From Hungatella sp. UBA7603 (lineage in GTDB: Bacteria; Bacillota; Clostridia; Lachnospirales; Lachnospiraceae), in assembly GCA_002478865.1 (NCBI GenBank), contig DLJZ01000002.1, positions 408,669 to 472,668 on the forward strand: 64,000 bases of DNA, written 5' to 3'. Positions 28,874-37,502 of this stretch are shown here, piece by piece. Both the position numbers and the translations under genes were made by a program. How positions within the stretch are numbered: the first letter of the stretch is position 1; each line of letters opens with the position of its first letter. Below the pieces are notes generated by a model. The model was not told where the DNA came from and did no database searches. It was given only the letters and a program-made list of their open reading frames with translations.

Positions 28874-29716
28874 ATGATACAGGATATTTTGCCTCATATA
28901 TTTTGTAATGATTTTTTAATAAAAACCGCTGCCCCTAGCAGTTACTTCTTATATTTTCTGGATGGACGAATCATGCTTTCTGATGATGGTTCCAAAGAAA
29001 TCCCTAAGTTTGAATCTCTTTTAGGGAGTATGGAAGATGCCATGTCCCACTGTGACTATCTGTTTTCCATCGATCAGATGGATTTCTACCTAGTAGATGA
29101 ATCAGAGGTTTCCATTAAAGAGACTGACCATTTAAAACTTTATAAGGCAGACATTATAAGAGAGTTGACTCCCCTTTGGGTCTCATTCGCGGCGGTCTCA
29201 GCTCAACATCTTCACCGATTTTATACCTCCAATCGTTTCTGTGGATGCTGCGGTTCTTCCACCATGAAAAGTAAAAAAGAGAGAGCTGCCGTCTGTACCT
29301 CCTGTGGCTATACCATTTATCCCAAGATATCTCCTGCAGTCATTGTAGGCGTGACTCATAATGGGAAACTACTTTTAACCAAATATGCTGGCAGAGAATA
29401 CACCCGGTATGCACTAATTGCAGGATTTACGGAGTTTGGCGAGACGCTGGAAGAAACAGTAAAACGAGAAACCATGGAAGAAGTAGGAATTCGGGTAAAA
29501 AACATTCGATACTATAAAAATCAGCCATGGGGATTTAGCGATTCTATCTTAGTTGGTTATTGGGCCGAATTGGATGGTTCTCCCGATATTCATCTGGATG
29601 AAACAGAGTTGTCCACAGCCGTCTGGATGGCTCCCGAAGATATCCCCAATGATTTCACCAATCTAAGCCTTACCCACGAAATGATACTCTTATTTAAAGA
29701 GGGTAAGATCAAATAG
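28874..29716 (+). CDS. nudC: NAD(H) pyrophosphatase / RNA deNADding Nudix hydrolase NudC
   Basis: This roughly 280-residue protein has a variable N-terminal domain, a four-cysteine zinc ribbon (FCGCCGSS, then CTSCGY) followed by YPKISPAVIVGV, a Nudix box (GFTEFGETLEETVKRETMEEVG) split by no insertion, and NQPWGFSDS, the NudC-specific motif normally written SQPWPFPxS. It splits NAD(H) into NMN(H) and AMP and can remove NAD caps from RNA. The longer frame starts at 28853 without a ribosome-binding site; the ATG at 28874 has AGAAGG nearby, so I prefer it. Convergent with the DUF3267 gene. Confidence 0.9.
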   Translation: MIQDILPHIFCNDFLIKTAAPSSYFLYFLDGRIMLSDDGSKEIPKFESLLGSMEDAMSHCDYLFSIDQMDFYLVDESEVSIKETDHLKLYKADIIRELTPLWVSFAAVSAQHLHRFYTSNRFCGCCGSSTMKSKKERAAVCTSCGYTIYPKISPAVIVGVTHNGKLLLTKYAGREYTRYALIAGFTEFGETLEETVKRETMEEVGIRVKNIRYYKNQPWGFSDSILVGYWAELDGSPDIHLDETELSTAVWMAPEDIPNDFTNLSLTHEMILLFKEGKIK

Positions 29717-29734
29717 TAGAAATAGAATAAAAAT

Positions 29735-29779
29735 AAGAGGTGCCTAGAACGTCATTACTGACCGTTCCAGACACCTCTT
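29735..29779. terminator. Bidirectional terminator between nudC and the DUF3267 gene
   Basis: 17-base arms (29735-29751 and 29763-29779) pair with two mismatches around an 11-base loop, with a TTTT tail on the + side and an A-rich left flank. Confidence 0.8.
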
Positions 29780-29791
29780 TTATATCTTCTA

Positions 29792-30412
29792 TTAAAGTGC
29801 ACTTTTATAAAAGGTTGAGTACCCATTAGAAACTACAGTTCCTCTGGCAGGTACCTGAACAAATATAAGTACCATATTTAAAAGATCCACACAAGCGCCA
29901 CCTGCGTTAAATACACTTAAAAAGATCAAGTAATGGTTCCAAATTCCAACAGACGAAAGAATTACTGGTAAAACAAATGATATCAAGAAAAGAGGCATAA
30001 CTGATACCAATAGCAATCGTGCTCTTGTGATTTCCTCTTCCGTATATACAAAACCAAACGCTCCATTTAATCCCCAGTAGGTCTTATTTGAATGAAAGAC
30101 CCCTGGAATAAATACCGCATGGATAAATTCGTGGATAAGAAGGCACAAAATCGTCCCTGCACAATATAAGATAAAGGTAAAATCAATGGTTATTTCCAAT
30201 GACATTCCTTCTTTATTTAAAAAATCAAAAAGAGTTGGGTCTAACAAATAACACCAGAGTATCGCTAGCAACATGAGTAAAATAGATAGTGGCAGAGAAA
30301 ATAATATGGCAGCACCAGTAGACTTTGGCTCCTTTAGCCTTTTATACCCCAGTTGCAATAATTCCTCTGTTCTCTGACCATCCTCTGAAGGTATTTTATT
30401 AATATATTTCAT
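29792..30412 (-). CDS. DUF3267 membrane zincin-like protein
   Basis: This 206-residue protein has about four hydrophobic segments (LFSLPLSILLMLLAILWCYL, FTFILYCAGTILCLLIHEF, LLLVSVMPLFLISFVLPVIL, and one near the C terminus). The second contains HEFIH, an HExxH zinc-binding motif lying in or at the membrane. NAGGACVDLLNMVLIFVQVP near the end holds the Asp typical of DUF3267, a putative membrane metallopeptidase family. Proteolytic activity has not been shown for most members, so it is an inference. A GAGG site precedes the ATG. Single-gene unit. Confidence 0.8.
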   Translation of the reverse strand: MKYINKIPSEDGQRTEELLQLGYKRLKEPKSTGAAILFSLPLSILLMLLAILWCYLLDPTLFDFLNKEGMSLEITIDFTFILYCAGTILCLLIHEFIHAVFIPGVFHSNKTYWGLNGAFGFVYTEEEITRARLLLVSVMPLFLISFVLPVILSSVGIWNHYLIFLSVFNAGGACVDLLNMVLIFVQVPARGTVVSNGYSTFYKSAL

Positions 30413-30504
30413 CTAACAAACCTCAATTTCATTATAATCATAATTCCTATCTATATCGTAACACAAAACATATCTTCTATCCACCCTAATGCATTACAAC
30501 AACA

Positions 30505-30536
30505 AAACGGCATAGCCAAATATGACTATGCCGTTT
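30505..30536 (-). terminator. Terminator of adhE
   Basis: Perfect 11-bp stem (30505-30515 with 30526-30536) and 10-base loop, followed on the minus strand by TGTTGTTG; 32 bases past the adhE stop codon. Confidence 0.8.
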
Positions 30537-30567
30537 ACAATTAGACTTCTATTTCGTCTAACTTAAA

Positions 30568-33183
30568 TTATTTACCGTAGTAAGCTTTTAAATACATTTC
30601 TTTAATCTCAGCAAAGAGAGGATATCTTGGGTTTGCTCCTGTACACTGATCATCAAAAGCGTTCTCAACCATTTCATCAAGAGTCTCTAAGAAGAATTTC
30701 TCATCTACGCCGTAATCCTTAATGGTTGCCTTAATGCCAACGGCTTTTTTAAGTTCTTCTACCTTAACAAGGAATTTTTTGAATACGTCTGCATCATCTT
30801 TTCCTTCAACCCCACAGAAACGAGCACATTCTGCATACCGTTCCAGTGTATGAGGATACTGATACTGAGAGAAGGTTCCCATCTTAGCAGGTGCTTCTGA
30901 TGAGTTAAATTCCATTACCAGTGTAATAAGAAGGGCATTTGCTACACCGTGAGGAATGTGGTGATAGGCGCCTAATTTATGAGCCATGGAATGGCAAACT
31001 CCTAAGAAAGCGTTGTTAAAGGCTAAACCAGCCATACAGGAAGCATCAGCCATCTTGCATCTTGCTTCAACATTCGCACCATCATTGTAAGCGGTAGGAA
31101 GATAATTAAATACATTCTTCATTGATTTTAATGCCAGGCCATCGGTGTAGTCTGAAGCCATTACGGAAGCATACGCTTCTAATGCATGAGTCAGAACGTC
31201 AACACCAGATGCACTTGTTAAGCCTTTTGGCTGACTCATCATGTTATCTGCATCTACGATAGCCATGTTAGGCATTAACTCATAGTCTGCAAGAGGATAT
31301 TTAACTCCAGTTTCCTGATCTGTAATAACAGCGAAAGAAGTAACCTCAGAACCAGTACCAGAAGAGGTTGGAATGGCTATGAAATAAGCCTTTTCTCCCA
31401 TTTTAGGGAAGGTGTAAACTCTCTTTCTGATATCCATAAAGCGCATTGCCATATCCTGGAAATCAACTTCTGGGTGCTCATACATTACCCACATGATCTT
31501 AGCAGCATCCATAGCGGATCCGCCGCCCAGTGCGATGATGGTGTCAGGCTGAAATGCTCTCATTGCTGCAGCGCCTGACTGGGCGTTTGCTAAGGTTGGG
31601 TCTGGTTGAACATCTGAGAATACAGTATAAACAATACCCATCTCATCTAATTTATCTGTGATTGCCTTTGTGTATCCATTGCTATATAGGAAGGAGTCGG
31701 TAACAACGAAAGCTCTCTTTTTGTTGTAAACATCCTTTAATTCGCTAAGAGCGACTGGCATACAACCTTTTTTAAAGTAAACCTTTTCTGGACTTCTAAA
31801 CCACAGCATGTTTTCTCTCCTCTCAGCAACGGTCTTAATATTGAGCAGATGCTGTACTCCAACATTTTCAGAAACAGAGTTTCCGCCCCAGGAACCGCAG
31901 CCTAAGGTTAAAGATGGTTTCAGCTTAAAGTTATAGAGATCACCGATACCGCCTTGGGAAGAAGGTGTATTAACTAAGATACGGCAGGTCTTCATAGCAG
32001 CCGCGTGTTTATCCATTTTTTCTTTTTCATTTACGTTAACATAGAGGGAAGCGGTATGACCATAGCCACCGTCTGCAACCAACTGCTCAGCCTTCTCGAT
32101 CGCCTCATCGAAGGTTTTCGCTTTATACATTGCAAGAACTGGAGAAAGCTTCTCATGCGCAAATTCTTCTTCAATATGAACGCTTTCAACTTCACCAATT
32201 AAGATCTTTGTGGATACAGGAACATCAACTCCTGCAAGCTTTGCGATGGTGTGAGCTGTCTGGCCTACAATCTTTGCATTTAATGCGCCGTTGATAACGA
32301 TGGTTTTACGAACCTTTTCAATCTCATCGCCTTTCAGGAAGTAACAGCCCCGTTTTGTAAATTCTTTTTTCGTCTCTTCATAAACTTTTTCAAGAACGGT
32401 TACAGACTGTTCGGAAGCACAGATCATACCATTATCAAAGGTCTTAGAAAGAATGATGGAGTTTACTGCCATCTTAATATCAGCGGTATCATCAATGACA
32501 ACAGGTGTATTGCCTGCACCTACGCCTAATGCTGGTTTACCAGAAGAATAAGCCGCCTTAACCATTCCAGGGCCACCAGTAGCTAATATGGTGTCTGCAC
32601 CCTTCATTACTTCATTGGTCAGCTCTAAAGAAGGAACGTCGATCCAGCTAATAATACCTTCTGGTGCTCCAGCCTTAACTGCCGCATCAAGAACTACTTT
32701 TGCTGCCGCAATGGTAGAATTCTTTGCTCTTGGGTGTGGGGAAATGATGATGGCATTTCTTGTCTTTAAGCAAATAAGTGTTTTGAAGATAGCGGTTGAA
32801 GTTGGGTTTGTGGTAGGAATAACTGCAGCAATTAAACCAATTGGCTCTGCAATCTTTTTAATACCATAAGCTTTATCCTCTTCAATTACGCCACAGGTCT
32901 TTGTATCTTTATAAGCATTGTAGATGTATTCGGCTGCATAGTTATTCTTAATGACTTTATCTTCAACAATACCCATACCAGTCTCTTCCACTGCCATCTT
33001 AGCAAGTGGGATCCTTAATTTGTTAGCTGCACTAGCTGCCTCATAAAAGATCTTATCTACTTGTTCCTGTGTAAAGGTAGCAAATACTTTCTGAGCCTCT
33101 CTCATGGCTTCCATCTTTACAATGAGGGATTCCACACTATCAATAATCTCAGGAATTCTTACCTGTTCTTCTTTCTTTGCCAT
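30568..33183 (-). CDS. adhE: Bifunctional acetaldehyde-CoA / alcohol dehydrogenase AdhE
   Basis: 871 residues, the normal AdhE length. Residues about 1-440 are the aldehyde dehydrogenase domain with the catalytic Cys in NGMICASEQ and a TGGPGMVKAA nucleotide loop. Residues about 455-871 are the iron-dependent alcohol dehydrogenase domain with GGGSAMDAAK and iron-ligand histidines around HSMAHKLGAYHHIPHG. It reduces acetyl-CoA to ethanol with two NADH and often forms spirosomes. The start has GGAGG 9 bases upstream. It has a near-consensus promoter, and the possible Rex site over the -35 suggests NADH-responsive control. Confidence 0.97.
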   Translation of the reverse strand: MAKKEEQVRIPEIIDSVESLIVKMEAMREAQKVFATFTQEQVDKIFYEAASAANKLRIPLAKMAVEETGMGIVEDKVIKNNYAAEYIYNAYKDTKTCGVIEEDKAYGIKKIAEPIGLIAAVIPTTNPTSTAIFKTLICLKTRNAIIISPHPRAKNSTIAAAKVVLDAAVKAGAPEGIISWIDVPSLELTNEVMKGADTILATGGPGMVKAAYSSGKPALGVGAGNTPVVIDDTADIKMAVNSIILSKTFDNGMICASEQSVTVLEKVYEETKKEFTKRGCYFLKGDEIEKVRKTIVINGALNAKIVGQTAHTIAKLAGVDVPVSTKILIGEVESVHIEEEFAHEKLSPVLAMYKAKTFDEAIEKAEQLVADGGYGHTASLYVNVNEKEKMDKHAAAMKTCRILVNTPSSQGGIGDLYNFKLKPSLTLGCGSWGGNSVSENVGVQHLLNIKTVAERRENMLWFRSPEKVYFKKGCMPVALSELKDVYNKKRAFVVTDSFLYSNGYTKAITDKLDEMGIVYTVFSDVQPDPTLANAQSGAAAMRAFQPDTIIALGGGSAMDAAKIMWVMYEHPEVDFQDMAMRFMDIRKRVYTFPKMGEKAYFIAIPTSSGTGSEVTSFAVITDQETGVKYPLADYELMPNMAIVDADNMMSQPKGLTSASGVDVLTHALEAYASVMASDYTDGLALKSMKNVFNYLPTAYNDGANVEARCKMADASCMAGLAFNNAFLGVCHSMAHKLGAYHHIPHGVANALLITLVMEFNSSEAPAKMGTFSQYQYPHTLERYAECARFCGVEGKDDADVFKKFLVKVEELKKAVGIKATIKDYGVDEKFFLETLDEMVENAFDDQCTGANPRYPLFAEIKEMYLKAYYGK

Positions 33184-33261
33184 CTTGAATTTCCTCCAAT
33201 TTTATATGAGTATAACGGGTTGATTAAGTTCGATATTTTTTTAACGATGTTTCATGTGTTT

Positions 33262-33290
33262 ATTATAGATCATTGTTATTTTTTTGTCAA
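33262..33290 (-). promoter_or_regulatory. Consensus promoter of adhE with possible Rex operator
   Basis: On the minus strand TTGACA (33285-33290), 17-base spacer, TATAAT (33262-33267): a perfect sigma-A promoter. Bases 33273-33290 read TTGTTATTTTTTTGTCAA, which has the 18-base length and outer TTGTTA/CAA parts of the Rex site (TTGTTAANNNNTTAACAA) with three mismatches. The promoter is firm; Rex binding is a guess. The rest of 33184-33659 is AT-rich and holds only this promoter and that of coaW. Confidence 0.7.
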
Positions 33291-33530
33291 TATATTTTTT
33301 TATCATTTTATTCAAGCTTGCACACTTTTGTTACAAACTGTATATCAATACTTTTGTACTTATTAAGACAACTTATTAATATCATAATCCTTGGATTATA
33401 AGGGGAAATATTGATTTTTATTATTTTATCACACTAAAATGCCTTGAAATCTATCATCCTCTTACAATTCCTCCCAATTACCTTTTCTTTCCTTTATTGA
33501 TATTTGGTACCAATGGACGGATTTAAAAAC

Positions 33531-33559
33531 TTGGCAAGGCATGCCATGTATGTTATAGT
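33531..33559 (+). promoter_or_regulatory. Promoter of coaW
   Basis: TTGGCA (33531-33536), 17-base spacer, TATAGT (33554-33559), about 100 bases before the start codon. Confidence 0.6.
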
Positions 33560-33659
33560 TAGCCCAGGAACCATACTAAGGGTTAGAAGGCTTTTTCATG
33601 ACTTTTTCTAGGTTTTTTTAACTCTTGTTACAGAATAGATATAAGGGGATTTTATAACT

Positions 33660-34502
33660 ATGAAAATTACCATCGGAATCGATATTGGGGGAAGTACTAC
33701 GAAAATCGTAGGATTTCAAGACCATAAATTAAAAATACCTACCTTTGTTAAGGCAGATAATCCCATTGCCTCTCTTTTTGGAGCCTTGGGCAAATTTATT
33801 TATGATAATAACATTCAGTTGACTGATATAGAGAAAATTATGCTCACAGGGGTAGGGAGTGCTTACGTGGAACAGCCTCTTTACGGAATTCCTACTTATA
33901 AGGTAAATGAATTCATTTCCAATGGATTAGGCGGGCAGTATTTTACCGGATTAAAAGATTTGATCGTCGTCAGTATGGGAACCGGAACGTCTCTCGTCCA
34001 GGTAAATGGCGATAAGATTTCACATACCGGTGGCATTGGTATTGGAGGAGGAACCATCTTAGGACTTTCCAGCCTTTTATTAAAGACGCAGGATATCTCT
34101 CAAATTATGGATTTAGCCAGCAAAGGAAACTTAAGAAACATAGATCTGCAGATTCAAGATATCTCTAAGGATGCACTTCCAGGGCTTCCACTAACCGCCA
34201 CTGCCTCTAATTTTGGCAAGGTACGAAATCTTGTTTCTGAGGAAGATATTGCAATTGGAATTATTCATATGGTACTCCAGGTCATTGGAAAATCTGCCAT
34301 CCTATCATCATTGAACAGCAACATTCATGACTTTGTGATGACAGGAAATTTGGTTAAATTCCCTCAGTGTAAGGAGATTTTCCAATCCCTGGAGACCATG
34401 TTTGACGTTCATTTCATTCTACCAGAGCAGGCAGAATACAGCACTGCCATCGGTGCCGCTTTGACAGAAGAACGAGGCATGGATATGAAACAAATCTTAT
34501 AA
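33660..34502 (+). CDS. coaW: Type II pantothenate kinase
   Basis: This 280-residue protein belongs to the acetate-sugar kinase/Hsp70 fold: phosphate 1 motif IGIDIGGSTTKIVGF, adenosine/phosphate 2 region VVSMGTGTSLVQV and the GGIGIGGGTILGLSSLL segment typical of eukaryote-like (type II, CoaW) pantothenate kinases; the end VMTGNLVKFP and YSTAIGAAL complete the fold. It makes phosphopantothenate, the first committed step to coenzyme A. Type II enzymes are usually not inhibited by CoA. It is a stand-alone gene, convergent with the flavin-binding protein gene 6 bases away. Confidence 0.9.
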   Translation: MKITIGIDIGGSTTKIVGFQDHKLKIPTFVKADNPIASLFGALGKFIYDNNIQLTDIEKIMLTGVGSAYVEQPLYGIPTYKVNEFISNGLGGQYFTGLKDLIVVSMGTGTSLVQVNGDKISHTGGIGIGGGTILGLSSLLLKTQDISQIMDLASKGNLRNIDLQIQDISKDALPGLPLTATASNFGKVRNLVSEEDIAIGIIHMVLQVIGKSAILSSLNSNIHDFVMTGNLVKFPQCKEIFQSLETMFDVHFILPEQAEYSTAIGAALTEERGMDMKQIL

Positions 34503-34508
34503 AATGAA

Positions 34509-34904
34509 TTAAAATTCAATCACTTTACTTTCGCCGGTAAGAGTATTTATGGTGGCTTTTGCATTCTTTAAGTATAATACTTCCATTTTATTATCGTCAA
34601 CCGAATACATTTTACTTAATGCACCAGGATACTCTTCCATCATGGCGACTCTTGCTTCTCTTCTATCATCTGATATTACTTCACATTCCAATCGGATAAA
34701 TGTCCCCTTGTTCATACCACTGATTTCAATTTTCGGGTTCTTTATCATTTGCTGAAATACTGGCTTTTTGTTATTGGTGATAATATAAAGCTTTTCCTCA
34801 AAGATACATACAGCTCCAAATGGACGAACTCTAGGCTGATCGCCATCTATGGTTGCAATATAGAATGTCCCACATTCTTTTAGATATTTAAAAATCTCTT
34901 CCAT
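34509..34904 (-). CDS. Pyridoxamine-5'-phosphate-oxidase-like flavin-binding protein
   Basis: This 131-residue protein reads as a split-beta-barrel FMN-binding domain of the PNPOx-like family: GTFYIATIDGDQPRVRPFGAVCIFEEKLYIITNNKKPVFQQMIKNPKIEI is the characteristic opening, with the RVRPFG turn for FMN phosphate. These small members are usually not true pyridoxine enzymes and often reduce or bind other substrates such as F420- or heme-related ones; the substrate here is unknown. AAAGGAATT precedes the start. No operon partner. Confidence 0.85.
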   Translation of the reverse strand: MEEIFKYLKECGTFYIATIDGDQPRVRPFGAVCIFEEKLYIITNNKKPVFQQMIKNPKIEISGMNKGTFIRLECEVISDDRREARVAMMEEYPGALSKMYSVDDNKMEVLYLKNAKATINTLTGESKVIEF

Positions 34905-34976
34905 ATAAGTAATTCCTTTCTTCTTGTCTTATTATAAGAATATACTCATTATATACCGATTCTAAAAAATTGCAAT

Positions 34977-35016
34977 AAAAAAGCAAGTGCTGACGTTACA
35001 TCGCACTTGCTTTTTT
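34977..35016 (-). terminator. Terminator of the parA-parB-DUF4446 unit
   Basis: Perfect 14-base arms (34977-34990 with 35003-35016), including AAAAAA and TTTTTT ends, around a 12-base loop; 9 bases past the DUF4446 stop codon. Confidence 0.85.
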
Positions 35017-35025
35017 AATTACAAT

Positions 35026-35532
35026 TTATGAATGATATCCCAATGCCTGTTCTAGGGCATCTTTTTCTTCGCTTCCAAGGAGTACGTCTGTCTCTCCTCT
35101 GTCCACTTCTTTAATGTATACATAACACCCTTCCCGACTATGAACGGAGTTTAAAACAAAGCCAGTATTGGTGTAATCAAGCATTGCCATAACAAAGCTT
35201 AAATTACCTCCCATACCTTTAAATGCATTGTATTTCACAAGTCCAAATTTCTGAAAAGCGCTTCTATAGTTTTTATTTGTATTACGTAGGGAGTCTTTAT
35301 TGGCACGGTCTTCTGCCTTTAATTCTGATATCACTTCCATCTGTTCCATGATGATATCTTCTAGTGTCTCCGCATCTTTTCCCCTCATGAAATAATCATA
35401 TCTGCGGTACAGCTTTCTCATTTGAATCATACATATAATTACAATAATCATCAATAATATGGTAATTACTGCTAGACCGATAATTAAATAAGCTGGATCA
35501 ACCGGCAGCTGATTTAACACACTGTTATCCAT
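35026..35532 (-). CDS. DUF4446 family membrane-anchored protein
   Basis: A 168-residue protein with one N-terminal transmembrane segment (LIIGLAVITILLMIIVIICMI), a short charged helix (YRRYDYFMRGKDAETLEDII) that may form a coiled coil, and a C-terminal domain with FGLVKYNAFKGMGGNLSFVMAMLD and SVHSREGCYVYIKEV, the DUF4446 signature. In Clostridia this family is regularly encoded just after parB, as here (24 bases). The function is unknown; the setting suggests an origin- or membrane-related role. Confidence 0.85.
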   Translation of the reverse strand: MDNSVLNQLPVDPAYLIIGLAVITILLMIIVIICMIQMRKLYRRYDYFMRGKDAETLEDIIMEQMEVISELKAEDRANKDSLRNTNKNYRSAFQKFGLVKYNAFKGMGGNLSFVMAMLDYTNTGFVLNSVHSREGCYVYIKEVDRGETDVLLGSEEKDALEQALGYHS

Positions 35533-35556
35533 TCTTTCGTCCTCACTTTTAAGATC

Positions 35557-36501
35557 TTACCTTATGGATTCTATTAATTCTACGATTCTTTCCAATTCAA
35601 CCTCGGAATAATACTCGATTTCAACTCTTCCTTTATTCTTATCCTTCCGGTTGATACTGACTTTCGTACCCATAGCAGATTTCATCCGATCTTCTAATTC
35701 ACGAAAAATGAGGGAAATGCTTACATCCTCTTCCGCTTTTTCCTTTGGATCTTTCTTCTTTGATAAGGATTTTACAAGTTTTTCAACCTCACGGACACTA
35801 AGACTTTCCGCCACAATCTTTCCAGCTAATTGAAATTGAAGTTCCTGATCCTCCACTGAAAGAAGTGCCCTGGCGTGACCGCCTGTGATTTGGTTGTAAA
35901 TCAGCATCTCCTGAACTCTCTCATCCAACTTTAACAGACGCATGCTATTGGTGATGGTAACTCTGTTCTTAGCAACACGCGCTGCGATCTCTTCCTGTTT
36001 TAAGCTAAATTCCTGCATCAGTCTTTGGTAAGCCTTTGCCTCTTCGATTGGATTTAAATCCTCTCTCTGAACATTCTCTATTAGAGCTATCTCCATGGAT
36101 TGCTGTTTGGTATATTCACGAATAACCACCGGAACTTCTTTAAGGCCGGCTAGTTTCGCCGCTCTCCATCTACGCTCACCAGCGATAATTTCATAGAAAT
36201 CCCCTTTTTTCTGTACCAAAAGAGGCTGTAACACACCGTATTCCTTCATGGACTCCGCCAACTCTAAAAGGGATTCTTCTCTAAAATCGACTCTTGGCTG
36301 ACTTCGGTTTGGCTCGATGGATGTGAGTTTTAGAAACATCTCTTTTCCTAACTCAGAATTATTCTCTTCCTTCTTTGCCATAGCTTCGGCTGCTTCTTGT
36401 TTTTGGTGATTTTTTATCTCTTGTTCCTCGGCTGCAGATTCCATCACTTCATCTCCAAAAATTGCTCCAAGCCCTTTTCCTAAACCTGTTCTCTTTGCCA
36501 T
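35557..36501 (-). CDS. parB: Chromosome-partitioning protein ParB (Spo0J)
   Basis: This 314-residue protein has the N-terminal KRTGLGKGLGAIFGD stretch that contacts ParA, an acidic linker, the ParB/Srx CTP-binding domain (SIEPNRSQPR, then IAGERRWRAAKLAGLKEVPV), a helix-turn-helix region (FSLKQEEIAARVAKNRVTITNSMRLLKL) for parS and a C-terminal dimerisation segment. ParB loads on parS and spreads using CTP. Two perfect parS sites are 0.9 and 2 kb upstream. It starts 2 bases after the parA stop codon. Confidence 0.97.
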   Translation of the reverse strand: MAKRTGLGKGLGAIFGDEVMESAAEEQEIKNHQKQEAAEAMAKKEENNSELGKEMFLKLTSIEPNRSQPRVDFREESLLELAESMKEYGVLQPLLVQKKGDFYEIIAGERRWRAAKLAGLKEVPVVIREYTKQQSMEIALIENVQREDLNPIEEAKAYQRLMQEFSLKQEEIAARVAKNRVTITNSMRLLKLDERVQEMLIYNQITGGHARALLSVEDQELQFQLAGKIVAESLSVREVEKLVKSLSKKKDPKEKAEEDVSISLIFRELEDRMKSAMGTKVSINRKDKNKGRVEIEYYSEVELERIVELIESIR

Positions 36502-36503
36502 AT

Positions 36504-37274
36504 CTAGATATCTTCTCCTCTGCTTATTACTTCGGCCGCCAGTAACCGGTAGCTTTCTGCTCCTGCTGATCTGGAATCATATAAATTAATAGGCATTCCA
36601 TGACTTGGTGCTTCTGCCAGTCTGACATTTCTGGGTATAATAGTCTTATAGATATTCTGATTTAGATTGTTCTTTACACTTTCTACAACTTCCAGTGAAA
36701 GGTTTGTTCTGGCATCGTACATGGTAAAAACAACGCCTTCCATTTCCAAGGAAGGATTCAGCTTCTTTTTCACTAATCCTACGGTTTTTAGAACCTGGCT
36801 TAGTCCTTCCAACGCATAGTATTCACATTGAATGGGCACTAATACAGTATTTGCGGCGGTTAAGGCATTGATTGTCAATAAATTCAGTGAGGGGGGGCAA
36901 TCTATGATAATGAAATCATAGTTACTCTTGACTTTTTCAAGATATGTTTTAAGGAGATTTTCTTTGTTTTCTATTTCCAATAACTCGATTTCAGCTCCTG
37001 CCAATTCTACATTAGAGGGAAGCAAATCTAGATTATCCTGGACATTGGAAATTAGACATTCATCAATTTCACACTCTCCTACCAGTAAATCATAGATGGT
37101 TTTTTCTACGGTACTTTTTTCTATCCCAAGTCCGCTGGTTTCATTACCCTGTGGATCAAAATCCACAGCTAATACCCGTTGCCCTGCCTCTGCGAGACAT
37201 GCGGACAAATTAATTGCAGTAGTCGTTTTACCAACTCCGCCTTTTTGGTTTGCTATTGCGATGATTCTTCCCAT
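36504..37274 (-). CDS. parA: Chromosome-partitioning ATPase ParA (Soj)
   Basis: This 256-residue protein has the deviant Walker A motif KGGVGKTTTAINLS, VDFDPQGNETSGLG, and IIIDCPPSLNLLTINAL. It is a DNA-binding ATPase that works with ParB to segregate origins and, in Bacillus and relatives, regulates DnaA. First gene of the parA-parB-DUF4446 unit; a parS site lies 114 bases upstream of its start codon. Confidence 0.97.
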   Translation of the reverse strand: MGRIIAIANQKGGVGKTTTAINLSACLAEAGQRVLAVDFDPQGNETSGLGIEKSTVEKTIYDLLVGECEIDECLISNVQDNLDLLPSNVELAGAEIELLEIENKENLLKTYLEKVKSNYDFIIIDCPPSLNLLTINALTAANTVLVPIQCEYYALEGLSQVLKTVGLVKKKLNPSLEMEGVVFTMYDARTNLSLEVVESVKNNLNQNIYKTIIPRNVRLAEAPSHGMPINLYDSRSAGAESYRLLAAEVISRGEDI

Positions 37275-37387
37275 TATTTGTTTTCTCCTGTATTACATCC
37301 GGAAATTGCAGTTCAAATTAGAGTATAGCATATTTTATTTTTTTTTCCTATGGTTTCCTGTAAAAAAAATACAGATTTAATAAAAAA

Positions 37388-37403
37388 TGTTTCACGTGAA
37401 ACA
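37388..37403. other. parS site 1 (perfect consensus)
   Basis: TGTTTCACGTGAAACA, the exact 16-bp ParB-binding palindrome, lies in the region between parA and the + strand hydrolase gene. It is flanked by A on the left and T on the right, making a longer palindrome. Confidence 0.97.
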
Positions 37404-37440
37404 TTTTTCCAAGCTTAAGAATAAATTAATATGTTTAGCG

Positions 37441-37469
37441 TTGTAAGTCCATATTGATTATATTATAAT
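37441..37469 (+). promoter_or_regulatory. Promoter of the alpha/beta hydrolase gene between the parS sites
   Basis: TTGTAA (37441-37446), 17-base spacer, TATAAT (37464-37469), about 34 bases before the start codon. Confidence 0.65.
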
Positions 37470-37502
37470 AGGAAGAGATCATTCTACTTTAGGAGGGAAA
37501 TA

